64,000 nt of DNA from Hydrogenophaga sp. (GTDB taxonomy: Bacteria > Pseudomonadota > Gammaproteobacteria > Burkholderiales > Burkholderiaceae_C). Where the stretch lies: the NCBI GenBank assembly GCA_030682835.1, contig JAUXNG010000072.1, forward strand, positions 1 to 64,000, read 5' to 3'. The notes under the pieces are model-generated. The model ran no database searches. It had not been told where the DNA came from and saw nothing but the letters and a program-made list of their open reading frames with translations. Each line of letters begins with the position of its first letter. Position 1 is the first letter of the stretch. Below, one piece after another: positions 1 through 8,007 of this stretch. Made by a program: the position numbers and the translations under genes.

Positions 1-1
1 G

Positions 2-124
2 GCCATTGCGACAGCATTGCGCATGCCAACCATCACACCCATGGCTGCGGCCAACATCGTGGCCTTGCTCGCTCAAATCCGCGCCGCGATGCCCCGCTGC
101 GCACGCCGTTGGCTACATGCGTGA
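2..124 (+). CDS. 3' end of an unidentified gene (partial)
   Basis: An open frame enters from the left edge and stops at TGA 122-124, giving about 40 residues with no recognisable motif. Codon third positions are only moderately GC-rich, so coding status is weak. It would overlap the 3' end of the convergent leftward gene by about 12 bp. It could be the end of a phage gene, or chance. Confidence 0.22.
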   Translation, partial: AIATALRMPTITPMAAANIVALLAQIRAAMPRCARRWLHA

Positions 125-877
125 AATATCCGGGCTAGCCGGTTGAAAATCGCCCTCAGACATGGTTCCGAACTGCCACGCTTCCCACACTCGGCCGCAG
201 ACGTACACACTGGTAAGTGCCTGCGCAAAAGCATCGCGCAATTTCTCCCGCTGTTCATCCGTCAGCGGCTGGCGCTGTGCTGCGGGTGGGGCGGTGTAGA
301 GCGGTTCAAACTTGCAGCTGTTGTCTTTGTATTCTTCGACTGATAGCCAAAAACCAAGATCAGGCTCATCCGGTACAGAAACCCGCCACGCCACCGGCTC
401 GGCTGGCTGTGATGCACTCATGTGCTTGCACACATATGCCGCCCAGTTGCTGGTGCCCGCGATCATGCCGAGTGCACCGGCTTGATGAGCCACGTCGATC
501 AGCTTCCCGGCGTTGCTCCAATCCGGCTCGGCTGGCTGTGATGCGCAGCCCGCGCCAGTGCTTGCCCCCGTGGCCGTTTCCGGTTTCGGATGTGATAGCC
601 CGGCTGGCAGGGCGGCGTAGACCGTGTGGCACTCGGCAGCATTGTCGAGGTATGGTGCGTCTGGGTGTCGGAAGAACTGGTAGGTGTCCCCGCACCCTTC
701 GCGCTTCACCACAGTCACGCAACCAAACGGCTCGGCTTTCTCAGCCTGTACGATGGCTTCACGCAGGGCGCCGATTTCGTCAGCGACATGAATGGTGACG
801 CACTCGGTTTCTGTGTCGAGTCCGTCCAACGCTTCCAGCGCCTCAAGCGCCGCCTTCATCGCTTCAATTTGCGACAT
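113..877 (-). CDS. Phage hypothetical protein
   Basis: A 254-aa protein of unknown function. I start it at the internal ATG at 877 because GAGGAGG lies just upstream; the track's upstream ATG has no such signal. The N-terminus is an Ala/Glu/Leu-rich helix (MSQIEAMKAALEALEAL). The middle and C-terminus carry two copies of a short SQPAEP element and a YTAPPAAQRQPLTDEQ segment. In my experience these are typical of poorly characterised proteins in proteobacterial prophages that are assembled from exchangeable short blocks. The duplicated SQPAEP block is visible in DNA as a repeated GGCTCGGCTGGCTGTGATG near 395 and 526. It ends the leftward block, 11 bp after thyA. Confidence 0.6.
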   Translation of the reverse strand: MSQIEAMKAALEALEALDGLDTETECVTIHVADEIGALREAIVQAEKAEPFGCVTVVKREGCGDTYQFFRHPDAPYLDNAAECHTVYAALPAGLSHPKPETATGASTGAGCASQPAEPDWSNAGKLIDVAHQAGALGMIAGTSNWAAYVCKHMSASQPAEPVAWRVSVPDEPDLGFWLSVEEYKDNSCKFEPLYTAPPAAQRQPLTDEQREKLRDAFAQALTSVYVCGRVWEAWQFGTMSEGDFQPASPDISRM

Positions 878-888
878 GCTCGTCCTCC

Positions 889-1695
889 TCAAACCGCCAC
901 CGGCGCCAGAATGGCCGGGCAGCACTCATAGTTCTCGAACACCACGTCGCCGATTCGGTAGTCAAAAATCGACGCCGCGCGCTGCAGGTTCAGCGTCGGC
1001 AGCGGGAAGCCCTTGCGACCGATCTGCTCGCGCACCTGGCCGAAGTGGTTGCTGTAGACGTGGCAGTCGCCGCCGGTCCAGATGAACTCGCCCACCTCCA
1101 GGTCGCATTGCTGGGCCACCATATGGGTGAGCAGCGCGTAGCTGGCGATGTTGAACGGCACGCCCAGGAACATGTCCGCGCTGCGCTGATAGAGCTGGCA
1201 GCTCAGGCGGCCGTTGGCCACGTAGAACTGGAACAGGCAGTGGCACGGCGCCAGCGCCATCTCAGGCAGGTCGGCCACGTTCCACGCGCTGACCACGTGG
1301 CGGCGGCTGTCGGGGTTCGTTCGGATGCCCTCGACCAGCTCGGCGATCTGGTCGATGTGGCCACCCTCATGGTTGGGCCAGGCGCGCCACTGCTCGCCGT
1401 AGATCGGCCCGAGCGCGCCGTCTTCACGCGCCCAGGCGTCCCAGATGTGGACGTCCTTGGCGCGCAGCACGTTGTTGTCCGTGCTGCCCGACAGCATCCA
1501 CAGCAACTCTTCGACCATGGGTCGGGTGAACACGCGCTTCGTCGTGACCAGCGGGAAGCCGCGGCGCAAGTCGAACCGCATCTGCAGGCCGAACAAGCTG
1601 CGCGTGCCGGTGCCCGTGCGGTCGCCGCGGTCGACGCCGTGGCGCATGATCTTGGCCAACTGCTTTTCGTAGGTGTAGCCGTATTCCGACGTCAT
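889..1695 (-). CDS. thyA: Thymidylate synthase ThyA (phage-borne)
   Basis: Converts dUMP to dTMP using methylene-tetrahydrofolate. The 268-aa length matches bacterial ThyA (about 264 aa). Visible landmarks are the phosphate-binding RGDRTGTG near residue 23, the catalytic Cys at about 151 in [12 protein letters not shown], and FNIASYALL with Asn at about 182. That Asn selects dUMP, so this is not a dCMP hydroxymethylase, which has Asp there. The start at 1695 gives an ATGA overlap with the micro-gene upstream; the track's longer ORF runs through that micro-gene in another frame. Together with the dUTPase at 11090 it can supply the phage with dTTP and keep dUTP low. Confidence 0.95.
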   Translation of the reverse strand: MTSEYGYTYEKQLAKIMRHGVDRGDRTGTGTRSLFGLQMRFDLRRGFPLVTTKRVFTRPMVEELLWMLSGSTDNNVLRAKDVHIWDAWAREDGALGPIYGEQWRAWPNHEGGHIDQIAELVEGIRTNPDSRRHVVSAWNVADLPEMALAPCHCLFQFYVANGRLSCQLYQRSADMFLGVPFNIASYALLTHMVAQQCDLEVGEFIWTGGDCHVYSNHFGQVREQIGRKGFPLPTLNLQRAASIFDYRIGDVVFENYECCPAILAPVAV

Positions 1696-1802
1696 AGCAG
1701 CCCCCAGCCGAAGCTCATCAGGCGCCAGGCGACGGCCGCCAGGAAGCCCAGGAGGACGCACGACGACGCCCACAGCGCCAACAGGACGACGGCGCGGGTC
1801 AC
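1692..1802 (-). CDS. 36-aa single-helix membrane micro-protein
   Basis: Not in the ORF track. Reading leftward from GTG at 1802 gives 36 codons ending in TGA at 1692. The product is almost entirely one hydrophobic helix ([20 protein letters not shown]) with Arg at both ends. Its start overlaps the rdgC stop as GTGA and its stop overlaps the thyA start as ATGA, the same 4-bp coupling used throughout this phage block. It also fills exactly the gap between the two genes. Function is unknown; small one-helix phage proteins include superinfection-exclusion and lysis-control factors, but nothing here selects between those. Confidence 0.6.
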   Translation of the reverse strand: MTRAVVLLALWASSCVLLGFLAAVAWRLMSFGWGLL

Positions 1803-2713
1803 AGGGCACCGCCCGTCTGCATCACGAACTCGCCGCCCAGCGCGTCGATGAGCGCGTCGATCATCGGCCCCAACTCGCCGGTGGCCAGTGCCACGTCGGC
1901 GTCGAACCCGCTGTCGTCACCGCGGCCGTCAAACACGCCCTCCAGGAACGCCAGTCGCCGCAACTGCAGGCCCTCGGTCAGCGTGAACGCCACGCGTCCC
2001 GCGTAGCTCATGGCCAGTCGCTTCGGCAGCTTGCCCTCGGCCACGTGCTTGCGGATCTCGGGCGTGCACAGGTGGTGGCGGCTGAACTTGACGACTGCCT
2101 TGTCTTCGTCGCCGCTGCGCAGCTCGCATTCGCGCTCCACGCTGAAGTCACCTGGCCAGCCGTCGACGTCCTCGGCCACCAGCCACTGAGCCATCGCCGT
2201 CTGCGGCGCCACGGCGGTCTGCAGCAGGCTCATGCTGATGCCGTCGATGCTGCGCACCAGCGCCGTGACGGCGTCGTCCAGCCGCGCCTGGCTGCTGGCG
2301 TCGATCACCAGCAGATGCCGTCCACGGTCGATCCAGACCAGCGTGCCGACCTGCTTGGCGAACGCCTGCGGCAGCAGGGCCAGCAGGGCGTCCTCGCGCA
2401 GTTCCTTCATCTGCTTCTTGCCGACCTTGCGGCCGGTGGTGGCTTCAATGTGGTCGGCGGCTTCATGCGCCTTGGCACGCACCACGGCGCCGGGCACGGA
2501 CTTCGTCTCGGTCATGAGTTTCAGAATCCACGGGCCGCCCACGGCTTCGACCAGTGCGCCGTTGGCCTCGCCGCGCGGCGGCACCCAGCCCATGGACTTG
2601 TCTTGCGTGGCGCCGCATGGCGCGAACATGTCGGTGGCCAGCGCGTTCTCGACGTCGAATGCGTCGAGGCAGAGGTTGGCGGGCAATCGGTAGAGGTTGA
2701 TGTTTTTGAACAT
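1799..2713 (-). CDS. rdgC: Recombination-associated protein RdgC
   Basis: A 304-aa homologue of RdgC, a ring-shaped DNA-binding protein that restrains RecA and helps manage recombination and replication forks. Family features are the N-terminal [11 protein letters not shown] strand, the GWVPPRG segment near residue 42 and the central [15 protein letters not shown] helix. Length matches chromosomal RdgC (about 300 aa). Its position between DNA ligase and the micro-gene/thyA shows it is a phage-carried copy, plausibly tuning recombination during phage replication. The ribosome site before ATG 2713 is weak. Confidence 0.93.
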   Translation of the reverse strand: MFKNINLYRLPANLCLDAFDVENALATDMFAPCGATQDKSMGWVPPRGEANGALVEAVGGPWILKLMTETKSVPGAVVRAKAHEAADHIEATTGRKVGKKQMKELREDALLALLPQAFAKQVGTLVWIDRGRHLLVIDASSQARLDDAVTALVRSIDGISMSLLQTAVAPQTAMAQWLVAEDVDGWPGDFSVERECELRSGDEDKAVVKFSRHHLCTPEIRKHVAEGKLPKRLAMSYAGRVAFTLTEGLQLRRLAFLEGVFDGRGDDSGFDADVALATGELGPMIDALIDALGGEFVMQTGGAL

Positions 2714-2749
2714 GATTTCAGTCTTGGTTTTTGCAGGGAAATTTGGCAG

Positions 2750-3700
2750 TCAGCTCATGTCCTGCGCCAGCCGGTGGCTGACGTAGGTCGGGAAGCGCGG
2801 CAGATCCTTCACGCCGTGCGTCATGTGCTTGAACTTGACGACGTGGCCCACGATCTCGTCCGGGTTGGCGAAGTAGTGCGTGGCCTCGACCACCGTCATC
2901 TCGCCGCTGCCGACCGTGATGGCCAACCCTTTGGGGAACAGCAGCTTGCCGGTGAACGCGTCGCGGAAGTCGGCCAGCAGCGTGCCCTGGATCGAGCCCA
3001 CCTGGCCGTTGGGGACCATGCCGGCTTTGGCGCTGCTGCGTTCCGTATGACCCAGCAAATTCGTCTTGGCCTCGTTGCCGTTCATCTGGCCCTCGGTGAT
3101 GCCGGTGACCAGTATCTCGGCGTCGGCCCAGGGCTTGACGCGCCACAACTCCTGACCCTTCAACGTGGCGCGGCCGGGCTTGTAGACTGCGCCGGGGTTG
3201 CGGATGATCGTGCCCTCGTAGCCCACCTCGGCCCACTCGCTGATGAACCGCCGCAGGTCGACACCGTTGTGCACCTCGTACATCGGCACGACGTGGATGC
3301 GCGGGTGGTTGATTTCGACGAGACGCAGGTTCAGCATCATGTGCCGCTCGCGGTAGCTCAGGCCCACCGTGTCAGGCGTCACCAGGTCGAACACCCACCA
3401 GTGCAGGTCGGGCATCTCGTCGACGCCCTTGAAGCGGCCCATGGCGCCGGTGGTGGCGCTGCACAGGCGCTCCGTGCAGTTGGGATTGGCGCCCAGCGTC
3501 ATCTCGCCGTCCAGGCCGATGAACTCGGGCCGGCTGAAGTAGTCCGTGATGCCGAAGCCCTCGAACGTCTTGAGGCTGCGGCCGGTGAGCGTGCCGCCGA
3601 GGTTCATGGCGCGCACGCCGTCGATCTTTGGCTGCACGAGACACGGGAAGCGCACGGCGTCGAGGTTGGCGTCTTCGGCCAGTTGGGGTTTGATGTTCAC
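2750..3700 (-). CDS. ATP-dependent DNA ligase, T7-like
   Basis: A 316-aa ATP-dependent ligase that would seal nicks in phage DNA. The adenylation motif PKIDGVRAM places the catalytic Lys at about residue 25. LDGEM (motif III region), WWVFDLV, YEGTIIRNP (motif IV) and WRVKPW (motif V) follow in order. A C-terminal OB-fold-like part contains GSGEMTVVEATHYFANP. The track ORF starts 396 bp upstream in a shadow; I start at GTG 3700, which overlaps the stop of the preceding gene (GTGA) and has GAAGGAGAAGG upstream. It lies in the leftward replication/repair block next to rdgC. Confidence 0.93.
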   Translation of the reverse strand: MNIKPQLAEDANLDAVRFPCLVQPKIDGVRAMNLGGTLTGRSLKTFEGFGITDYFSRPEFIGLDGEMTLGANPNCTERLCSATTGAMGRFKGVDEMPDLHWWVFDLVTPDTVGLSYRERHMMLNLRLVEINHPRIHVVPMYEVHNGVDLRRFISEWAEVGYEGTIIRNPGAVYKPGRATLKGQELWRVKPWADAEILVTGITEGQMNGNEAKTNLLGHTERSSAKAGMVPNGQVGSIQGTLLADFRDAFTGKLLFPKGLAITVGSGEMTVVEATHYFANPDEIVGHVVKFKHMTHGVKDLPRFPTYVSHRLAQDMS

Positions 3701-4008
3701 AGTGCCTTCTCCTTCAGCGCGGCGCGGCGCCGGGCCTGCCGCTGGGCGGCAGTGAGCATGGGTTTGACGGCGTCTGCCTCGCCGGGCGCCCAGCAGAACA
3801 GGTCGATGGTCGGGTAGCCGCGGCTGTCGCGCTCCCAGTCGCAGAGCCGCACGAGACCGGCGTGGCGGAACTCGCGCAGCCAGGCTGCCACCGTGGGCTG
3901 GGCCAGGCCCGACGCCTGCGCAAGCCCTTCGCGGCTGTGGCGGCCGGCGATCAGCAGGTTGATGAGCTGCGCCGTGGCGCGAGCTGTGACGCGTCGGCGT
4001 TCGCTCAT
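3697..4008 (-). CDS. Winged-helix DNA-binding protein
   Basis: A 103-aa protein starting MSERRRVTARATA, with an ATGA overlap to the upstream gene and a GTGA overlap to the ligase. Residues about 10-60 look like a winged helix-turn-helix (AQLINLLIAGRHSREGLAQA, then the recognition helix LAQPTVAAWLREFRHAGLV), followed by a strand-rich wing and a basic tail (RQARRRAALKEKAL). It could be a small phage regulator acting on the divergent control region just upstream; that role is inferred from position only. Confidence 0.7.
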   Translation of the reverse strand: MSERRRVTARATAQLINLLIAGRHSREGLAQASGLAQPTVAAWLREFRHAGLVRLCDWERDSRGYPTIDLFCWAPGEADAVKPMLTAAQRQARRRAALKEKAL

Positions 4009-4304
4009 TGGGCACCGCCTTCCCGTGCCGCCGCCAACATGTCGTCGGCCATTTCGTAGGCGTCGTTGGTGCAAACAATGAAGTTGTTAGCGCCACGGGT
4101 CAGAAATGCTTGCATCGCCTTCGCCGCGAACTCATCGCGCAAGCTCTTGCGGATCATCTCGTCCAGCCACTCGGCACCGCTGTCGGGCACGCGCAGCTTG
4201 ATGGCAGCGTATGCACGCAGGGTCAGGCCGGTGGCGATGACGTGGGTTTTCCCGTCGAAGACGTCGCACGGGAATGCAGGCCCGCCGTTCAGTTTCCCGC
4301 GCAT
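4005..4304 (-). CDS. Phage hypothetical protein (GGPAFP type)
   Basis: A 99-aa protein with the layout of a common uncharacterised prophage family: NGGPAFP at the N-terminus, a GLTLRAYAAIK segment, FAAKAMQAFL, and an AYEMADDMLAAAR tail. No enzymatic motif is visible. Its start lies inside the end of the upstream 64-aa gene and its stop overlaps the winged-helix gene (ATGA), so all three are probably co-translated. Confidence 0.72.
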   Translation of the reverse strand: MRGKLNGGPAFPCDVFDGKTHVIATGLTLRAYAAIKLRVPDSGAEWLDEMIRKSLRDEFAAKAMQAFLTRGANNFIVCTNDAYEMADDMLAAAREGGAQ

Positions 4305-4483
4305 TGCGCCACCCCGAGGTCACGGCGCAGGCGCGCCACGCGCTGCTCCTGGTAGCTGACGATCGCCGCGGCGTACTCGCGGGCGCTGCGGGCCGCCAGC
4401 AGTTCGCGCTCCGCGTCTTCCAGTTCCGCCTGTGCGAGCCGCATCGCGCTGGGCTTGCGGAACATGTCGAGCAACTTCTTCAT
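4289..4483 (-). CDS. Small coiled-coil phage protein
   Basis: A 64-aa protein starting MKKLLDMFRKPSAM. I chose ATG 4483 over the track's 4519 because AAAGGAAA lies just upstream and the longer version runs into the promoter. After a short basic N-terminus nearly the whole chain is a charged helix (LAQAELEDAERELLAARSAR). Similar short helical proteins often lead early operons of prophages; function unknown. It is the first gene after the leftward promoter. Confidence 0.65.
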   Translation of the reverse strand: MKKLLDMFRKPSAMRLAQAELEDAERELLAARSAREYAAAIVSYQEQRVARLRRDLGVAQCAGN

Positions 4484-4525
4484 CTGTTTTCCTTTGCTAA
4501 ATGGTTGTGTGTAAGGCACGGCTGA

Positions 4526-4555
4526 AATTTAACATACGTTTGGCTCACTTTGCAA
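4526..4555 (-). promoter_or_regulatory. Leftward phage promoter (predicted)
   Basis: On the minus strand TTGCAA, an 18-nt spacer and TAAATT preceded by TG (TGtTAAATT) form a sigma70-like extended -10 promoter reading towards the 64-aa gene. It lies in an AT-rich island, divergent from the rightward promoter. Confidence 0.55.
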
Positions 4556-4580
4556 CAGCAAAATAAAATTTATTCAGCAG

Positions 4581-4610
4581 TTGCGTTTTCTGTAACGCTG
4601 ATGCTAAACT
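4581..4610 (+). promoter_or_regulatory. Rightward phage promoter (predicted)
   Basis: TTGCGT, an 18-nt spacer and TAAACT with an extended -10 TG (TGCTAAACT) precede the rightward replication block by about 50 nt. The same TGCTAAACT box recurs upstream of the gene at 15010. Confidence 0.55.
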
Positions 4611-4659
4611 GGCGCCGTCGTCATCACCGACACGTCATCAACCAACGGAGAACACGAAC

Positions 4660-5289
4660 GTGAGCCTCGAACAAGCACTGGCGGAAAACACCGCAGCAAT
4701 CAAGCACCTGATCACCGTCATGTCCAGCGTGCAGCATGTCGCACCTGCTACATCTGCAAAGAAGGAAAAGCAGACGGCAACGCCTGCAGCCGAAGTCGCA
4801 GCGCCCGCCGCCGTCGCCGCACCGGCACCGGCACCCACCGCCGACAGCCTCGGCAACCCCGTGGGCACGGTCTACATCCACATCCCGGCGCACAAGACCG
4901 TGGCCGCCGTCAAACCCGGCGACGTCATGCCGTCGTTGCCCAGCCAGGAAACGGTGACGGCCGAGCAATACACGGCACTGCGCCAGCAGTACGCCGCAAA
5001 TTTGCCTGCCGCGGTAGCGACCGCCCCTGCAGCAGCCGCCCCGGCGCCGGCAGCAGCACCTGTCGCTACCGCGCCTTCTGTGGCAGCGCCAGCGGCCACT
5101 GCCTCGGGTTTCCCTGATGTGGTTGCCAAGATCAAGGAACTGCACGCACTCGTCGGCAACGACGGCCTGACGCCGTTCCTGGCCAAGCACGGCGTGTCGC
5201 GCGTGCCCGAACTCGCCGGCAAGGCCAGCAACGACGCGCTCATCGCCGAAGTGCAGGCCCTGATCGACAACGCCAAGCTGGGTCTGTGA
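4660..5289 (+). CDS. Ala/Pro-rich phage protein
   Basis: A 209-aa protein from GTG 4660 with ACGGAG upstream. An N-terminal helix (LEQALAENTAAIKHLITVM) is followed by two low-complexity Ala/Pro linkers around a compact segment (GTVYIHIPAHKTVAAVKPGD). The C-terminal folded-looking domain (IKELHALVGNDGLTPFLAKH) resembles the short helical domain often found in the first gene of DUF2800/DUF2815 replication blocks. Function unknown; its position suggests an accessory replication or recombination protein. Confidence 0.7.
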   Translation: MSLEQALAENTAAIKHLITVMSSVQHVAPATSAKKEKQTATPAAEVAAPAAVAAPAPAPTADSLGNPVGTVYIHIPAHKTVAAVKPGDVMPSLPSQETVTAEQYTALRQQYAANLPAAVATAPAAAAPAPAAAPVATAPSVAAPAATASGFPDVVAKIKELHALVGNDGLTPFLAKHGVSRVPELAGKASNDALIAEVQALIDNAKLGL

Positions 5290-5414
5290 TGCGCTTCAAC
5301 CAGTTGCACCTCAGCCTGGCCTACGCCGGTCTCGCCACGCTGCACCGCCGCGCAGGCGTGCACATGAGCGTGCCGGCCTACGTGGGCGCCACGCGCGCCG
5401 CTGGAGGCAAGTGA
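5289..5414 (+). CDS. 41-aa phage micro-protein (predicted)
   Basis: Too short for the track. ATG at 5289 shares its first base with the upstream stop (TGATG) and the 41-codon frame ends at TGA 5412-5414, which again overlaps the next ATG at 5414. The product is neutral to basic (LAYAGLATLHRRAGVHMSVP) with no motif. It exactly fills the gap and keeps the coupled-start pattern, which is the main argument for it being real. Confidence 0.45.
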   Translation: MRFNQLHLSLAYAGLATLHRRAGVHMSVPAYVGATRAAGGK

Positions 5415-6736
5415 TGGCAGCCCATGCCAAGCTCAGCCCCAGCAGCGCGTTCCGCTGGACGACCTGCACGGCCAGCCCGTCGCAGGAAGCCGGCAAGGAC
5501 AGCCCGAACTCGCTGGCGTCCATGCAGGGCACCGCCGAGCATCAGGTGAGCGCCGAGTGTCTGGAGTCGGGCGCCCAGCCCGAGACCTACGTTGGCCGCA
5601 CGCTGCTGTTCTGGCGCGACGGCGATCGCACGGGTGAGGCGTGGGCCGACTCGCTGCCGACGTGGCAGGCCGTCGCCACCGTCTACCACCAGATCGTCAT
5701 CGACGCCGACAGCGCCGCCCGTTGCCGGGCCTACGTGGACTTCGTGCGCGACCTGGTCAACAGCCTCGGCGCCACGCTGTTCGTCGAGCAGCGCCTGCCC
5801 ATCGACCACATCACCGGCGAGGCCGGCGCCAAGGGCACCAGCGACGCCGTGCTGCTGGCCGGCAGCGAGTTGATCATCTGCGACGCCAAGTTTGGCCGCG
5901 GCAAGGTCAACGCCTACGACGTGGTCAAGCCTGCCGTGCGCGACGCCGACGGGAACGAGATCGAGCCTGCCGTGCTGGCGCCGAACAAGCAGTTGGCGAT
6001 GTATGCCGACGGCGCGCGGCGCGAGTTCGAGTGGATGGGCGAGATCACCAGCGTGCGAATGATCATCGTCCAGCCGGCGCTCAACCACGTCAGCGAGTAC
6101 GCCCACAGCATCGAGCGCCACCTGGCGTTTGTCGACACCCTGCGCCAAGCCGCCGAGGCCACGCGCAGCAACCCGGTGTTCGCGCCGAGTGCCGACAACT
6201 GCTTTTTCTGCTGTGGCCGCATGGACTGCCAGTCGCGCAACGCCACGGCGATGGCCTTGGCAGCAGGTGCCTTCGACGACCTCGACGCCACGCCGGCAGC
6301 CGCGGTGGCCCGTGCTCCTGCCGACAAGCAACTCGGCACGCTGTTCTCGAAACTGCCGTTCATCCGCTCCTGGCTGGACGACATCGAGACCCGGGTGCGC
6401 GACACGCTGGCCGCCGGTGGCGAGGTCGTCAGCGACGACGGCCGCTACGAGCTGGTGCCGGGCCGTCAGGGCGCCCGCAAGTGGGTCGACGAGACCGCCG
6501 CCGAACAGGCGCTGAGCAAGATGCGCCTGGGCGACGACATGTACCACCGCAAGTTGATCAGCCCGACCGACGCCGAGAAGCTGTCCAAGGCCGACGCCGA
6601 CGGCAAGTCCCGCCTGGGTCCGCGCCAGTGGAACAAGCTGGCGGCGCTCATCGCACGCGACGACGGCAAACAAAAGATCGTGCTGCGCCCCGCGGCACCG
6701 ACTGCTACCGATTCTTCAACTGACCTCTTTTCCTGA
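5414..6736 (+). CDS. DUF2800 protein (PD-(D/E)XK nuclease-like)
   Basis: A 440-aa member of the DUF2800 family found in phage replication modules, related in layout to RecB/AddB-type nuclease domains. The start at 5414 has GGAGG upstream; the track's GTG is one codon earlier. The core holds KGTSDAVLL and ELIICDAKFGRGK around residues 140-165, with the D...D-x-K arrangement expected of the nuclease site. Four cysteines (NCFFCCGRMDC) near residue 260 could bind an Fe-S cluster as in AddB-type nucleases. It is followed 12 bp later by the DUF2815 gene, the usual partner. Role in recombination or end processing is inferred. Confidence 0.88.
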   Translation: MAAHAKLSPSSAFRWTTCTASPSQEAGKDSPNSLASMQGTAEHQVSAECLESGAQPETYVGRTLLFWRDGDRTGEAWADSLPTWQAVATVYHQIVIDADSAARCRAYVDFVRDLVNSLGATLFVEQRLPIDHITGEAGAKGTSDAVLLAGSELIICDAKFGRGKVNAYDVVKPAVRDADGNEIEPAVLAPNKQLAMYADGARREFEWMGEITSVRMIIVQPALNHVSEYAHSIERHLAFVDTLRQAAEATRSNPVFAPSADNCFFCCGRMDCQSRNATAMALAAGAFDDLDATPAAAVARAPADKQLGTLFSKLPFIRSWLDDIETRVRDTLAAGGEVVSDDGRYELVPGRQGARKWVDETAAEQALSKMRLGDDMYHRKLISPTDAEKLSKADADGKSRLGPRQWNKLAALIARDDGKQKIVLRPAAPTATDSSTDLFS

Positions 6737-6748
6737 AAGGAACACATC

Positions 6749-7393
6749 ATGGGTCGCATTGTTCTCAAAAACGTCCGCCTGGCTTTCCCCGACATCTGGA
6801 AGCCCGGTGAGCCTATGCCCGGCTCCACCTCGGGTCCGAAGTACGGCGCTCAGCTCATTTTCGCGCCCGACAGCCCGGCCGCCCAGCTCTGCCAGCAGGA
6901 ACTGCTGCGCGCCGCCACCGAAAAGTGGGCAGGTCAGGCCAGCATGGTTCTGCAGGAACTCGGCAAGGACAAGAAATTCCTGCGCCGCGGCGACGGCAAC
7001 CTGGCCAAAGACGGCACGGTTCGCAACGGCTTCGGCGGCATGCTGTACGCAGCCGCCAAGAACAAGACCAAGCCGGCGATCATCGCCCGCAACTTCTTCA
7101 ACGGCCGCCCGGTGTTCCTGAATGAAGACGGCAGCGGCATGCAGGACAACGCCGTCATCCCCGGCCAGATGTTCAAGGTGCCCTACGGCGGCTGCACGGT
7201 CAACGCCGCCATCGACGTCTACGCCATGGACAAGGTCGGCCAGGGCAAGGGGGTATACGCGACCCTGATCAGCGTGCAGTTCGTCGAGGACGGCCAGGCA
7301 TTCAGCGGCGGCGCCGTTGACGCCAACGGCCTCGAAGACCTGGGCGACGAGCCCGGTGCCGCACCGGCCGCCGCAGCGTCCAACCTGTTCTAA
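6749..7393 (+). CDS. DUF2815 ssDNA-binding-like protein
   Basis: A 214-aa DUF2815-family protein, predicted to be an OB-fold single-stranded DNA-binding protein of the T7 gp2.5 kind. Landmarks are RIVLKNVRLAFPDIWKP at the N-terminus, the central PAIIARNFFNGRPVF, and VPYGGCTVNAAIDVYA. The Ala/Pro-rich tail is less acidic than gp2.5 tails but ends in LF, like many SSB tips. AAAGG precedes ATG 6749. It partners DUF2800 and precedes the polymerase, so coating ssDNA during phage replication is the likely job. Confidence 0.87.
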   Translation: MGRIVLKNVRLAFPDIWKPGEPMPGSTSGPKYGAQLIFAPDSPAAQLCQQELLRAATEKWAGQASMVLQELGKDKKFLRRGDGNLAKDGTVRNGFGGMLYAAAKNKTKPAIIARNFFNGRPVFLNEDGSGMQDNAVIPGQMFKVPYGGCTVNAAIDVYAMDKVGQGKGVYATLISVQFVEDGQAFSGGAVDANGLEDLGDEPGAAPAAAASNLF

Positions 7394-7580
7394 GCGAACA
7401 GCGGGTCTCGGCACTTCCAAGCTCGGACTGAACCACCGGGCAACAAGCCCTCGATGCCGCCCGCTGGCCGCCCGCCACGGATTTCACGCCAGCGGTAGCG
7501 GTCAACGGGTGCCGAGAGGCAACTGGGAAGCCCGAAATCGAGGGAACGGTTCACCGATCAACTCACATCAGCACATCACC
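7394..7580 (+). ncRNA. Possible structured leader or small RNA
   Basis: This 187-bp gap has no credible ORF but several perfect complementary segments: TCTCGGCAC (7406-7414) with GTGCCGAGA (7509-7517); CCGCTGGC (7461-7468) with GCCAGCGG (7488-7495) nested inside; and CCCTCGAT (7448-7455) with ATCGAGGG (7537-7544), which would form a pseudoknot with the first stem. It ends just before the next start codon. I do not recognise a known RNA class. In GC-rich DNA some of these matches could be chance. Confidence 0.3.
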
Positions 7581-7877
7581 ATGACCTACGTTCTGCAAGA
7601 CAACATCCCCGCCCCCGAGGCACGCCGCGCCGGTCGCCGGCCGTCAGGCATCAAGTACCCGTTCGCCGACATGAGCGTCGGCCACAGCTTCTTCGAGCCC
7701 TGCGAGGCCACGGCAGAGAAACCCCTGGCCGACGTGCAGACCGCCGCCATCGACCGCCTGCGCAGCGCCTGCGGCCGCTGGAAAAAGGCCACCGGCGCTG
7801 CCGGCGTGCAGTTCCGTGTCGACGTCTACACCGACGGCAGCGGCAACCACTTCGTCGGCTGCTGGCGCATCGCCTAA
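7581..7877 (+). CDS. Phage hypothetical protein
   Basis: A 98-aa protein starting MTYVLQDNIPAPEARRAG; the track ORF begins far upstream in the leader. The middle has SGIKYPFADMSVGHSF, then a helix (AIDRLRSACGRWKKATGA), then a strand pair ending in a C-terminal GCWRIA. This layout is seen in small phage proteins of unknown function and resembles a compact DNA- or RNA-binding fold, but no specific motif proves it. A strong terminator follows 35 bp downstream, so it closes the first rightward transcription unit. Confidence 0.65.
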   Translation: MTYVLQDNIPAPEARRAGRRPSGIKYPFADMSVGHSFFEPCEATAEKPLADVQTAAIDRLRSACGRWKKATGAAGVQFRVDVYTDGSGNHFVGCWRIA

Positions 7878-7912
7878 CCCGTGTCTCCCTGATCGCGTTG
7901 CCGCGATTTTCA

Positions 7913-7936
7913 CCCCGGCTTCGGCCGGGGCTTTTT
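7913..7936 (+). terminator. Rho-independent terminator
   Basis: CCCCGGC-TTCG-GCCGGGG, a 7-bp stem with a UUCG tetraloop, followed by CTTTTT. It separates the DUF2800/DUF2815 unit from the polymerase unit. Confidence 0.85.
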
Positions 7937-8007
7937 GATCGAGGGCCTGTCCGCTGGGGTGTCCCGGCGGTGGCCAGCAGGCCCTCGTTCAAAGAGAAGA
8001 ACACCAG

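Noticed and set aside
889-1695. ThyA as a dCMP hydroxymethylase for modified phage DNA
   Set aside because: The substrate-selecting residue is Asn (FNIASY), as in true thymidylate synthase, not Asp.
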